A stretch of DNA of 64,000 nt from Chloroflexota bacterium (lineage in GTDB: Bacteria > Chloroflexota > UBA11872). The position numbers and the translations under genes were made by a program. Within the stretch, counting starts at the first letter, position 1; every line of letters starts with the position of its first letter. Location of the stretch: assembly GCA_022821905.1 (NCBI GenBank), contig JAJECS010000018.1, positions 1-64,000 of the forward strand. Direction: 5' to 3'. The notes below the pieces were generated by a model. The model was given only the letters and a program-made list of their open reading frames with translations, was not told the origin of the DNA and did no database searches. Positions 53,116 through 61,778 of the stretch are shown here, one piece after another.

Positions 53116-54288
53116 ATGAGCGCCGAACCGCAGCTATTCCGAATCAATCCTGACAGCCACGAATCCGAGAGGATCGACGAGGTCGAATTCGCGAGCCTCG
53201 GATTCCAGGAGCGACGCGACATTCAGGAATGGATCGCCGCCAATCCTGGCATTCTGGGCGAAGACCTGCTGGTCATCGGCAAGGAGTTCAGCGGCTTCGA
53301 TCGAACCGACGAGCGGCTGGATCTCCTGGCGGTGGACGCGGACGGCCGGCTGGTCGTGATCGAATTGAAGCGCGACGACACGGGCTCCGACGCGCACTGG
53401 CAGGCAATCAAATACGCTAGCTATCTCCACCGTGCCACCGCGGACAACGTCATTCCCATGCTGGCCGAGTACGCCGAGGTGTCTGAATCGGAAGCCACGG
53501 ACTGGTTGCTGCGGCACCTCAACGCCGACGACTTCAACGCCTTGAACAACGATCAGCGCATCATCCTGGCGAGCCACAGGTTTGCGCCGGAAGTTATCTC
53601 GGCCGCGCTCTGGCTGAACGAGAAGGCTCCCGGAGAAGATCTGATTACCTGCGTCCAACTGACTCCGTACCGCGACGGTGAGGCCGGTTCCTTGTACGTG
53701 CAGGCCAACACCATCATTCCCGTGCCGGGCGTTGACGAATACGTGATAGGCATCGGCGACGCTTCGAACGAGAAACTGCCTGTAGGACACCGTGTCAGTA
53801 AGTGGGTGCAGACCGCTGCGAGGAATCGCAACGATGAAGTCACGCGCTTTCTCAGAGACATTGCGGACCGCACCATCCAAAGCCTCCCTGGCCAGCTAAA
53901 GCCGGAAAAGCGAAGCAGGTGGGCAGGGCAGAGTGGTGACTATCGCTACTACCACCTGTGGTATGCGCGGCCCGAGTGGGGCAACTGGGATATGTTCTAT
54001 TTCACCAATCTGTATCGCGAAGATGAGCGTGACTCGGGTGCATGGCGGATCGACCTCGGGTTTCGCGGTTGCCAAGCGGTGAATGCAGAATCTTGGCTCG
54101 CTAATGTGAATGTCCACGACGACCAACTGATCGATGGTGAGGGGAACGAGCTCCTGGTATCACGTCGAGCTAGTGCCTTGGACGCCTCTTTCGCCGACGC
54201 GCTAGCTACAACCCTCGCCCATTTCATCGAAGTCCTCACACCTCGAATCGACGCGATCCTGGACGAATCCAACGAAGAAGGCGCCTGA
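53116..54288 (+). CDS. NucS/DUF91-like PD-(D/E)XK nuclease-domain protein
   Basis: 390 aa. After 'RRDIQEWIAANPGILGEDLL' comes 'TDERLDLLAVDADGRL' (Asp) and 'LVVIELKRDD' (E-x-K), then 'QAIKYASYL', a complete PD-(D/E)XK core of the NucS/DUF91 type. The C-terminal ~130 residues, rich in aromatic residues ('YRYYHLWYARPEWGNWDMF'), are of unknown type. Alone between unrelated genes; could act in DNA repair or defence. Confidence 0.75.
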   Translation: MSAEPQLFRINPDSHESERIDEVEFASLGFQERRDIQEWIAANPGILGEDLLVIGKEFSGFDRTDERLDLLAVDADGRLVVIELKRDDTGSDAHWQAIKYASYLHRATADNVIPMLAEYAEVSESEATDWLLRHLNADDFNALNNDQRIILASHRFAPEVISAALWLNEKAPGEDLITCVQLTPYRDGEAGSLYVQANTIIPVPGVDEYVIGIGDASNEKLPVGHRVSKWVQTAARNRNDEVTRFLRDIADRTIQSLPGQLKPEKRSRWAGQSGDYRYYHLWYARPEWGNWDMFYFTNLYREDERDSGAWRIDLGFRGCQAVNAESWLANVNVHDDQLIDGEGNELLVSRRASALDASFADALATTLAHFIEVLTPRIDAILDESNEEGA

Positions 54289-54358
54289 GCGCTCCGTCCC
54301 GCCCTGCCGTATTCGCTCTTTCAACGATTACCGGCTTCGGAGGCCTTTGCGACACCTT

Positions 54359-54386
54359 CCGTCATTCCCGCGAAGGCGGGAATCTA
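54359..54386. repeat. Dispersed palindromic repeat
   Basis: 'CCGTCATTCCCGCGAAGGCGGGAATCTA', a perfect-armed copy in the gap before the sialidase-like gene. Confidence 0.72.
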
Positions 54387-54492
54387 GCCCAGACTCACTC
54401 TTGGGCGTTGCATGGTGCGTGTTGCGTTCACCCAGCGGCCGCTACCATCGGCACCCCCACTAATTCCGCCACCCCAGCAAAGCGAGCGCCAC

Positions 54493-55584
54493 ATGGCTGC
54501 CAAGACCATGCCCGAGAACCACGAAGCGCGGTGCCGCGGGCGCTACGAGCTGCCCGGCGTGACCGTCCAGGTCGAGAACACGATCACCCTCATTCCCGAG
54601 CAAGACCGCTTCTGTCCCGCCGGATACCTGTTCAAGCTTCGCGACGGCCGCCTGATCGCGGGCAGCGTCCCCTCGGAGGATGGGGTAATGACGTGGCGCG
54701 AGTCACGGGACGCGGGCCAGACCTGGGCGCCGTCTCCGGCCTGGCCCAGCTGGCTCGTCCACCAGTTCCCCGACGGCGAGCTGATCGGGTTGGAGGGCTC
54801 GGAAGAGCCCTGGGTCGGCAAGACCGATCGTCCGGGCGTTTACACGGGTCGCGCCTACCGTTCGACCGACGCGGGCGCAACGTTCAGCGCGGAGACGGTG
54901 GAAATCTCCGGCGTGCCGCCGCTCGCCGAAGGCGAGAGCGAGCGATGGGGCTTTCACGTTGACTCATACGTCGATCACAACATGGCGACGCTCAGCGACG
55001 GCAGTGTGCTGGCGGGCGCGCATGGGCGGTTTGCGGGCCATCGCAAATACAGCACCTACGTCGTGCGCTCGGCGGACCGCGGCCGGAGCTGGCACTACTG
55101 GGGGACAGTTGCGTCGGACCTGACGGCGGACGACCACGTGCGGATCGAGGGCTTCGATGAGCCGGCGCTGCTGATGCTCCCGAGCGGCGAATTGCTGTGC
55201 TTCATGCGCAGCGGGGGCCGCTATGACGGAACCTATTCGCCGCTGTATCTGAGCCGGTCGGCGGACGACGGGCGCACCTGGAGCGTGGCCGATCCCATCG
55301 CCGACCGCGGCGTCTGGCCCAACGCCTGCCGCATGGCCAACGGCGTGCTGGCGGTGATCTACGGCCGTCCCGGCGACTGGCTGGCCTTCAGCCTGGACGA
55401 CGGCCACACCTGGATCGGGCACTTTTGCCTGCACCTGGGCACGCAGGCGTGGGACTGCGGCAGCTACGACTGGATCGAAGAGGTTGCCCCCGACACGCTG
55501 CTGGCCGCCTACGGACGCACCGACCCGAACAACCCGCGTATGACCGAGGTGTCGGGGACCTTCATCACCGTCACCCGCACGTAG
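54493..55584 (+). CDS. Sialidase-like beta-propeller protein with Asp-box repeats
   Basis: 363 aa from ATG 54493 ('MAAKTMPENHEARCR'); the track start at 54412 is in repeat DNA. Five Asp boxes (S-x-D-x-G-x-[TS]-[WF]) are visible: 'SRDAGQTW', 'STDAGATF', 'SADRGRSW', 'SADDGRTW' and 'SLDDGHTW', the mark of the six-bladed sialidase fold. No signal peptide, so the protein may act in the cytoplasm or bind rather than cut. It precedes an aldolase gene, which would suit sugar-acid breakdown. Confidence 0.82.
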   Translation: MAAKTMPENHEARCRGRYELPGVTVQVENTITLIPEQDRFCPAGYLFKLRDGRLIAGSVPSEDGVMTWRESRDAGQTWAPSPAWPSWLVHQFPDGELIGLEGSEEPWVGKTDRPGVYTGRAYRSTDAGATFSAETVEISGVPPLAEGESERWGFHVDSYVDHNMATLSDGSVLAGAHGRFAGHRKYSTYVVRSADRGRSWHYWGTVASDLTADDHVRIEGFDEPALLMLPSGELLCFMRSGGRYDGTYSPLYLSRSADDGRTWSVADPIADRGVWPNACRMANGVLAVIYGRPGDWLAFSLDDGHTWIGHFCLHLGTQAWDCGSYDWIEEVAPDTLLAAYGRTDPNNPRMTEVSGTFITVTRT

Positions 55585-55684
55585 CCAGAACGTCGGCCTG
55601 ACCGTCCCCTGCTGCCCGGCAGGCGCCCATGCCTTACGCTGGCAGCCGTTGCCGCTCCGTCGATCGCTGCGAGGAATCTTGAGC

Positions 55685-56437
55685 ATGGCCGAAATCCGAC
55701 CGAACCGCATCAAGCACAGGCTCGCCGAGGGCAAGGTCGTCTCTGTCCCGGCCGGCGTGAACACACCCGACATGATCGACACCATGGGCCCGTGGGGATT
55801 CGACGGATTCTGGATCGAGGCCGAGCACGGGCCGGTCGACTTTGGCGACATTGCCGACCTCACGCGCGCCTGCGACCTGTGGGGTGTGACGTCGATTGTG
55901 CGCGTGAACCGCGTCGAGCCCGGCATCATCTACCGCACCCTCGACCAGGGGGCGCAGGGCATCGTGGTGCCGCACGTGAACACGGCGGACGAGGCGCGGC
56001 AGATCGTGGACGCCGCCAAGTTCGCGCCCATCGGGCACCGCGGCATGTTCGGCTCGCGCCAGGGATACGGCGTCGACGATTACCTGAACAAGGCGAACGA
56101 CGAGACGCTAATCGTGATCCTGGTGGAGGACATCGTCGCGGTCCGCAACCTGCCGGAGCTGCTCGAGGTCGACCACATCGACGTGTTCTTCGTGGCGCCC
56201 TCGGACCTGGGCCAGAGCATGGGGATTCTCGATAGCAAAGCGCCCGAGATTCGGGAGCTGACGGAAAAGACGATCCGCCGGATCGTCGCCGCCGGCCGGA
56301 CGGCGGGCACGCTCGCCTTTACGTCCGACGCGGCTCACTGGATCGATGTCGGCGCTCGCTTCCTGCACCCGCCCTGGACGCCCTGGCTCGAGGCCGGTGC
56401 GCGGGAGTTTCTCCAAAGCACCGGCAGCGGCTCCTGA
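55685..56437 (+). CDS. HpcH/HpaI-type aldolase (2-keto-3-deoxy-sugar acid aldolase-like)
   Basis: 250 aa from ATG 55685, with GAGGA upstream. 'GPWGFDGFWIEAEHGPVDF' (with the substrate-binding Glu/His), 'QGIVVPHVNTADEARQIV', 'GHRGMFGSRQGYG' and 'FFVAPSDLGQSMG' (metal Asp) are the family pattern. Splits 2-keto-3-deoxy acids or similar compounds to pyruvate plus an aldehyde. The usual second metal Glu appears as 'ILVEDIVAV'. Confidence 0.88.
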   Translation: MAEIRPNRIKHRLAEGKVVSVPAGVNTPDMIDTMGPWGFDGFWIEAEHGPVDFGDIADLTRACDLWGVTSIVRVNRVEPGIIYRTLDQGAQGIVVPHVNTADEARQIVDAAKFAPIGHRGMFGSRQGYGVDDYLNKANDETLIVILVEDIVAVRNLPELLEVDHIDVFFVAPSDLGQSMGILDSKAPEIRELTEKTIRRIVAAGRTAGTLAFTSDAAHWIDVGARFLHPPWTPWLEAGAREFLQSTGSGS

Positions 56438-56500
56438 CCCGCAACTCGTCACGGACTCTGCCGGCGACAGCCCGCAGGTGGAGGCAACTGCGTAAACCTT

Positions 56501-56582
56501 CCGTCATTCCGGCGAAAGCCGGAATCCAGGGGCCGCTGAACCTGCTAACCCACGAATAGGGCGGTTCGCGGACCGCCCCTAC
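56501..56582. repeat. Dispersed palindromic repeat with conserved tail
   Basis: 'CCGTCATTCCGGCGAAAGCCGGAATCC', then 'GGCCGCTGAACCTGCTAACCCACGAATAGG', whose tail matches the copy at 38705. The stem has changed on both sides (CCGGC/GCCGG in place of CCCGC/GCGGG), which points to selection for pairing. A second small hairpin, 'GGGCGGTTCGCGGACCGCCC', ends the unit. Confidence 0.75.
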
Positions 56583-56616
56583 GGAGCTCGAACCGAGGGA
56601 AGGGCGTAATCGGCTG

Positions 56617-57582
56617 CTACGGCACCCGTGCCGCGGGCCACACCGGGTGCAGGGCGTACCAGCTGCGATAGCCGTAGCCGATCATCTCGGTCAGCACATC
56701 CGCCATGCGTTGCACGCCTTCCTGCAGGCCGTCGCTTGAGCGATCCAGATCGCGCAGGTGGATAGCGCGCCCGAAATAGCCCTGCACGCGCCCGTCGGGC
56801 AAACGCCGGGTGAAGGCGGGCATCAGCGGTGCGCCGCTCATGATGCTCAGCAAGGCGGGGCCCTTGGGGAGGATCGCGGTCTCGCCGCACAGCTGCACCG
56901 GCACTCCGTCGCCGATGATCACTCGATCCGCGGCCAGTCCAACGGCCTCGTTGCGGCGCAGCGCCCGGAGCAGCGGGCGGGCGGCCTCGCGTTCGTCGTG
57001 CACCTCGATCCGGGCCTGTCGACGAATCATCGCGAAGACACGCCCCAGCCAGTGTGGTCGCAGCCGTTCACCGGCGGAAGAGATGGGCGCGTGTCGCCGT
57101 CGCAACTCCCGGGCGGCGATCTCGAAGCTGGCGGCGTGCATGCTCACGATGATGGCGCCCCGACCTTCGTCTAAAGCCGCCGCCAGTTCCGACGAATTGA
57201 TCTCGACGCGGCGGTGGCGGTGCCACCAATCCGGCCAGATCATCGTGAAGTACTCCACCAGATAACGGCCGTAGCTGGCATAGACGTCCCCGGCCGCGGC
57301 GTTCACGTCTTGCGCCGAGGCCGATGGGCCCATGGCCACGGACAGGTTGGCGCGCAGTTGGCGTGAGCGACGCCCGCCTCGGGCATACACGCGGCGTCCC
57401 AGCCAGGCGGCGGCCGCATCGACAAGACGCGCGGGCAGGATCGCCACGAGCAAAATGACCGCCAGCAGGAGCGCCGTCGCCGAATAGGACACGACCGTCC
57501 CCATCAGTTGCACGGCCTGAGCGAGGATGCGGCGTACGGCGCCCACCCAGTGCTTCGCCGAAAACTGTCCCGCCGCTATCAC
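56617..57582 (-). CDS. LpxL/PatA-like lysophospholipid acyltransferase
   Basis: About 321 aa from GTG 57582, which has GGAGG five bases upstream; the track uses TTG 57624. One N-terminal membrane helix ('SYSATALLLAVILLVAIL'), then 'RQLRANLSVAMG', 'AIIVSMHAASFEIAARELR' (the H-x4-[DE] acyltransferase motif) and 'LPKGPALLSIMSGAPLMPAF'. Adds an acyl chain to a glycolipid at the membrane, as in lipid A or phosphatidylinositol mannoside synthesis. Confidence 0.82.
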   Translation of the reverse strand: MIAAGQFSAKHWVGAVRRILAQAVQLMGTVVSYSATALLLAVILLVAILPARLVDAAAAWLGRRVYARGGRRSRQLRANLSVAMGPSASAQDVNAAAGDVYASYGRYLVEYFTMIWPDWWHRHRRVEINSSELAAALDEGRGAIIVSMHAASFEIAARELRRRHAPISSAGERLRPHWLGRVFAMIRRQARIEVHDEREAARPLLRALRRNEAVGLAADRVIIGDGVPVQLCGETAILPKGPALLSIMSGAPLMPAFTRRLPDGRVQGYFGRAIHLRDLDRSSDGLQEGVQRMADVLTEMIGYGYRSWYALHPVWPAARVP

Positions 57583-57624
57583 TGCGCCCTCCGGTGCCTG
57601 CCATGGGCAGTCGAAGTCCGGCAA

Positions 57625-57941
57625 CGGCAGAATTTACCAGCCCCGCGCGACGGCATCCGTGAGGTTGGCGCCCAAGTGCTCATGGCATTGGCCCGACCCG
57701 GGTGCGTCGGCCGTTCCCAGGGACGAAGCGGCGCCGGCGGGTGCGCGGCGCGACACTTGATCGAAGCGCCTCTGGAGGAGTGGCGAAGACGTCAACGGCC
57801 AGACGACCCATGGCAGCCTGCGGAGGCATGACAAGCGGTCCACGCGCGATACTCTCTCGCCTATGCGCCGCGCGACGAGATTGCAGGACACGTTTGCATT
57901 GGCCCGATCATGGTTTCCGGAATGCCGGTGACTCGCGTTGC
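57625..57941. other. Divergent intergenic region
   Basis: Gap between the acyltransferase and the cytochrome lipoprotein. The plus-strand ORF is open back to 57702, but the part before ~57942 is Arg/Cys-rich and unlike a protein start. No clear promoter or hairpin was found. Confidence 0.4.
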
Positions 57942-58922
57942 GTGAACCGACGCGTGCGTAGATTCGACAGCGGTCGTCGGGACGCACCCAAGCGCCAATC
58001 GAATGGGCTCTCGAGCATTTCGCGACTAGCCGGCCTCATCGTCGCGTTCGGGTTACTGTGCCTGGCATGCGGGGAGGCCGCGGCCCCGCCTCCCACATCG
58101 GCGCCCACGCCGGCTTCGACGCCGACGGCAGTAACGAGGCTCGCGCCGACCCCCACGGTTGAGCCTGAGCCAACGTCTACGCCGGAACCCACGCCGACCT
58201 TGACGCCTGAGCCCACGGTGACGCCAACGCCGGACCCGGATCCCACGCCTTCGCCCGAGCCGACGCCCACGCCAGATCCCACGCCGACACCGGCGGCCAC
58301 TCCAACGTCCTCGCCGGAACCGACGGCTTCCCCGGAGCCCAGCCCGACGGCCGAGCCGACACCCACGCCGGTGCCCACCCCAACACCGGACCCGACCCCG
58401 ACCCCGCTGCCCACGCCGACATCAACTCCCATGCCGACTCCTACGCCGGAACCTACGCCGACGCCGCTACCGACCGCCACGCCGACCCCGCAACCGACTC
58501 CCACACCGACGCCCGAACCGACTCCGACGCCCACGCCGGAGCCCACGCCAACGCCGCGGCCAACACCGACCCCTGTGCCTCAACCCACGCCAACCCCCAC
58601 GCCGGAGCCCACGCCCACACCGGCGGCGCCCGATCCGGCCTCGGGGGCATCGCTGGTCCGTGCCATTGGCTGCGAGGCATGCCACAGCGCTGACGGTTCC
58701 GACGGCATCGGGCCCACCTGGCAGGGCGTCTACCTCAGCCAGGTCACGCTGACCGACGGCTCAACGGTCCTTGCCGACGACGCCTACCTGCTGCGCGCGA
58801 TCGTGGACCCCAACGCCGAAGTCGTCGAGGGATACGAGGCGGGTCTGATGCAGGCCGACCTCGACACGCTGCTCTCGCGGGAAGAGCTGCTGGCGATCGT
58901 GGCCTATATCAAGTCGCTCTAG
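57942..58922 (+). CDS. Thr-Pro tethered cytochrome c lipoprotein
   Basis: About 326 aa if started at GTG 57942 (57954 also possible). Lipobox '[10 protein letters not shown]', then about 190 residues of almost pure '[10 protein letters not shown]' spacer, then a cytochrome c domain with '[20 protein letters not shown]', '[21 protein letters not shown]' and '[11 protein letters not shown]'. The last domain resembles the cytochrome c part of cytochrome oxidase subunit II; 'AGLMQ' is the probable Met ligand. The spacer would hold the haem domain away from the membrane. Divergent from the Gfo gene and near the seleno-redoxin cassettes. Confidence 0.83.
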   Translation: MNRRVRRFDSGRRDAPKRQSNGLSSISRLAGLIVAFGLLCLACGEAAAPPPTSAPTPASTPTAVTRLAPTPTVEPEPTSTPEPTPTLTPEPTVTPTPDPDPTPSPEPTPTPDPTPTPAATPTSSPEPTASPEPSPTAEPTPTPVPTPTPDPTPTPLPTPTSTPMPTPTPEPTPTPLPTATPTPQPTPTPTPEPTPTPTPEPTPTPRPTPTPVPQPTPTPTPEPTPTPAAPDPASGASLVRAIGCEACHSADGSDGIGPTWQGVYLSQVTLTDGSTVLADDAYLLRAIVDPNAEVVEGYEAGLMQADLDTLLSREELLAIVAYIKSL

Positions 58923-58933
58923 CCGCGGGCCGC

Positions 58934-59998
58934 CTACGCGTCGCTGATGGGCAGCGTGATCCGGGCGTTGCCGGCGTCCTGCGAGTGCAGCGCCGCCAGC
59001 AGCACCTCCACGACCTGACGCGAGGTGCGACCGTCCATCGAGGGGCGGCCGCCGTGGTGAATCAGCTGCACCATCTCGTCCACGCAACCGGCGATGTGGC
59101 CGACCGTGTAGTGCGGCCGGGGCAGCGAGCGCAGCTGAAAGCCGCGCTCGTTCTGGACGGTGACGGTGGCGTTGTCCGAGTCGCCGACGCGCGCAATGCC
59201 GGCGGTGCCCAGGACTTCCAGGGTGAACACCTGCGGCATGGTCTTGCACATGTTCCAGAAGGCGCGCACGCCGTTGTCGAACTCGACGACAACGGACATG
59301 GCGGGATCGGTATCGGGATCGTGGCCGCCGTCGCTGGCATAGCGCGGGGGGTAATTCTCGAATCCGGCTTCGGCGATCGCGTAGACCGCGGTGGGTGTGC
59401 CGCCGGCATACCAGAGGATCGTGTCGAACATGTGGGTGCCGTTGCGAAACAGCATCGCGCGCGGTCCGCCCTGGTTGGCGATGATCCGCTGCACCTCGCC
59501 GATCTCGCCCGACGCGATCACCTCGGCGACCTGCACCCACGGGAACATCCAGCGCCGCGTGTGGTCCACCAGCATGGGAACGCCCGCGCTCTCCACGGCG
59601 GCGATCATGCGGTCGGCGTCGGCCAGCGTCGAGGCGATGGGCTTCTCGCAGATGATCCCGCGCACCCCGGCGTCGACCGCGTCGACGACGATCTGCGCGT
59701 GCCGGTCGTCGGGCGTCGCCACGCTGATCACGTCCAACTGCTCGCGCTCGAGCATCTCGCGGTAGTCGGTGTAGCCACGCACGTCGGGCAGCACGTCGGC
59801 CCAGGTGTCGCGAAAGTCGTCCAGCTTCTCGGGCACGATGTCGCACACGGCCACGGGTTCGGTTTCGGCGACGTGGCGATAGGCGGCGACGTGGGAGTGG
59901 GGCATCTCGACGCCGGTGCCGGGTCCCGGGCCTGGCGCGGGACGATTGGCTCCGATGCCGGTCAGGCCGACCACGCCGGCCCGCAGCGGATTATTCAT
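58934..59998 (-). CDS. Gfo/Idh/MocA-family oxidoreductase
   Basis: 354 aa. 'RAGVVGLTGIGANRPAPGPG' is an altered Rossmann loop with an insertion, then 'PVAVCDIVPEKLD', 'VISVATPDDRHAQIV' and 'GIICEKPIASTLADADRMI' (family EKP motif). C-terminal dimer domain with 'MFDTILWYAGGTPTAVYAI'. Oxidises a sugar-like compound with NAD(P); substrate unknown. Not closely related to the protein at 39840. Same strand as, and 75 bases after, the second seleno-redoxin gene. Confidence 0.86.
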   Translation of the reverse strand: MNNPLRAGVVGLTGIGANRPAPGPGPGTGVEMPHSHVAAYRHVAETEPVAVCDIVPEKLDDFRDTWADVLPDVRGYTDYREMLEREQLDVISVATPDDRHAQIVVDAVDAGVRGIICEKPIASTLADADRMIAAVESAGVPMLVDHTRRWMFPWVQVAEVIASGEIGEVQRIIANQGGPRAMLFRNGTHMFDTILWYAGGTPTAVYAIAEAGFENYPPRYASDGGHDPDTDPAMSVVVEFDNGVRAFWNMCKTMPQVFTLEVLGTAGIARVGDSDNATVTVQNERGFQLRSLPRPHYTVGHIAGCVDEMVQLIHHGGRPSMDGRTSRQVVEVLLAALHSQDAGNARITLPISDA

Positions 59999-60073
59999 GG
60001 AGATATCCGTCAGTTAGCGCGGCGGCGATTGTAGGCGCGTGGGCCGCGGCGCGCAGCGGGCGGTTTAGCGTTT

Positions 60074-61105
60074 CTACAGCTCGTCGATGGCCGCCAGGAT
60101 GTCGGCTGAGGTGATCAGGTCGTAGACGCCGCTGTAGATCGAGTGCCAGGCCAGGTTCCCGTCGAGATCGACCAGGAACGCCGACCCCGTGGCGAGACCG
60201 TCGCCGAAGTGGTTGAAGACGCCATAGGCGCGGGGTACGTCGCCCTCGACGTTGTAGAGCACCGGAAATTGGATGCCGATCTGCTCAATGATGCCGGCGG
60301 TGTCTTCGAGCGAGTCCGTGCTGATGGCCAGGACTTCCACGCCGCGCGATTGGAACTCCTGGTAGTTGTTCTGCAGCTCCACGAGCTGCGTGCGACAGGC
60401 CGTTCACCAGAAGGCCCGGTAGAAGACCACCACCACCGGCTGCTGTCCCGCGAACGAGCTCAGGGTGTATTGCGGACCCTGGGCGCTCGGCAGTGAGAAG
60501 TCGACAGCGGCCGCCCGTGCCGGCGCAGGCGGCGGGGTCGGCGTGGCCGTGGGCTGTGGCGCTGGCGTTGGCGTCGGTGTGGGTTCCGGCGCCGGAGTCG
60601 GCGTCGGTTCGGGTGTCGGGGTTGGCTCTGGTGCGGGCGTGGGCGTCGGCTGCGGAGTCGCTGTCGGCTGTGGGGCAGGAGTCGGCGTCGGAGCTGTGGT
60701 GGGCGTGGGTTGTGGCGTTGAAGTCGGGACAGGTGCGGGCGTCGGCGTCGGCGCCGCCGTCGGCGGGGGCGCCGGAGTGGGCGTGGGTGCGGGGACCGGC
60801 GTTGAGGTCGGCGCGGGAGCCGGCGTGGGCGTTGGCGCCGCGGCGACGGCTACCGGAGTCGGTGCGGGAGTAGCCGGTGTCGGCGTGGCGGGCGGCGGAG
60901 TAGCGGTCGGCGCTGGCGGGCTGGTGGGCGTAGGTGCTGCGGCGGTTGGCTCAGGCGTTGATGTGGGGGGAATGCTCGGCGGTTCGGGAGCCGCGGTTGC
61001 CGCAGGCGTGGCCTCGGCGGCGGTCTCCGCGGGCGCGGCCGTGTCGCCACAGGCAGCCAGGACGACCGCCAACGCGACGACCGCGATGATCCCGATGCGC
61101 ATCAT
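60074..61105 (-). CDS. Selenocysteine-containing AhpC/TSA-like redoxin lipoprotein (in-frame TGA), copy B
   Basis: Read as one gene of 343 aa with TGA at 60404-60406 as selenocysteine; the track splits it into 60404-61105 and 60074-60382, which are in the same frame. Lipobox 'VVLAACGD', ~150 residues of 'PTPTP' spacer, then '[20 protein letters not shown]', '[18 protein letters not shown]', '[14 protein letters not shown]' and '[15 protein letters not shown]'. In the AhpC/TSA family this place reads FYR.xWCPxCR, so the TGA replaces the first, reactive Cys (UxxC). A hairpin follows the TGA. Exported peroxidase or thiol-disulfide enzyme. A pseudogene is less likely because the paralogue has the same TGA. 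ATG 61102 may be the true start (GGGAGAG upstream). Confidence 0.85.
60373..60389 (-). promoter_or_regulatory. Putative bacterial SECIS hairpin, copy B
   Basis: On the minus strand GCAGCTC-GTG-GAGCTGC forms seven pairs with a GTG loop. The loop's first G is 22 bases after the TGA, within the range known for bacterial SECIS elements, which need a G early in the apical loop. It lies inside the coding sequence (Q-L-V-E-L), as bacterial SECIS elements do, and would bind SelB. Confidence 0.7.
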
Positions 61106-61171
61106 GGCTCTCCCGGCGGGTCTCCCCTCAGATTCTACGCAGAGCGCTCACGGGCAGATTGCCGTTGCTGC

Positions 61172-61726
61172 TTAGCAATAGCCCCGTATGAACGTGATGA
61201 GTTGACCGACTTGCTCCTCCGTCAGGTGGGTAAATGGCGGCATGCCATTGCCGCCCTCGGCGAGCTGCGAGCGAATTCGGTCCTCCGGCAGATCCTCTGG
61301 AGTACGGCAGGCAAGCGCCGGGCCGATGCCGCCGCTCAGGTCGACGCCATGGCAAGTCGCGCAGGCATTGTCGATGTAGAGCTGATGTCCGGGGGAAAGA
61401 TTCTCGCGAGGAGGCGGAGTCGGCGTCGGGGTCGGCGTGCCGATCGGGGTCGGCGTCGGGGTTGGGGGAGGTGTGGGCGGCGGCGGCGTGGGCACGTCGT
61501 CCGCCGGACGAGGGGACGGCGACGGCTCAAAGGGAGGTGCGGTCCGTCCCGTTGGGACCTCGGCAAGCAACTGAACAACGACGGGGGCCGGTTCAGGCGT
61601 GGGAACAAGGAGTGCAATGCGGCTCGATTCGCCACAGGCCACGATGCTGACGAGGATCACGCTGCTCAGCAGCACACAAAGGGCGCGCCCGAGGCGCGCG
61701 GCTCGACCGGATCCGATGACCTTCAT
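61172..61726 (-). CDS. Cytochrome c lipoprotein, cassette B
   Basis: 184 aa from ATG 61726 ('[14 protein letters not shown]'); the track uses GTG 61738. Lipobox 'VSIVACGE', Pro/Thr-rich spacer ('[17 protein letters not shown]'), then a single-haem domain '[21 protein letters not shown]' with CxxCH and '[19 protein letters not shown]' for the Met ligand. An electron carrier on the outer face of the membrane. 66 bases before seleno-redoxin B on the same strand; paralogue of the gene at 62560. Confidence 0.88.
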   Translation of the reverse strand: MKVIGSGRAARLGRALCVLLSSVILVSIVACGESSRIALLVPTPEPAPVVVQLLAEVPTGRTAPPFEPSPSPRPADDVPTPPPPTPPPTPTPTPIGTPTPTPTPPPRENLSPGHQLYIDNACATCHGVDLSGGIGPALACRTPEDLPEDRIRSQLAEGGNGMPPFTHLTEEQVGQLITFIRGYC

Positions 61727-61778
61727 TGACCAACGCACCGCCGCTTAGCGCAGCTTCTCAGATTGCGGTGCCGCAGCA

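Noticed and set aside
57702-57941. N-terminal extension of the cytochrome lipoprotein
   Set aside because: Arg/Cys-rich text before the lipobox would place the signal peptide over 100 residues into the protein, which does not work for export.
60404-60406. TGA as a true stop giving a truncated lipoprotein
   Set aside because: The frame goes on with conserved redoxin text, the paralogue stops at the same catalytic codon, and a hairpin follows. A sequencing error at the same codon in two genes is improbable. Not fully excluded without the sel genes.
60465-61175. Gly/Val repeat ORF on the plus strand
   Set aside because: It is the complement of the Thr-Pro spacer of redoxin B (TPTP reads as GVGV on the other strand). 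The same holds for 57908-58546 on the minus strand.
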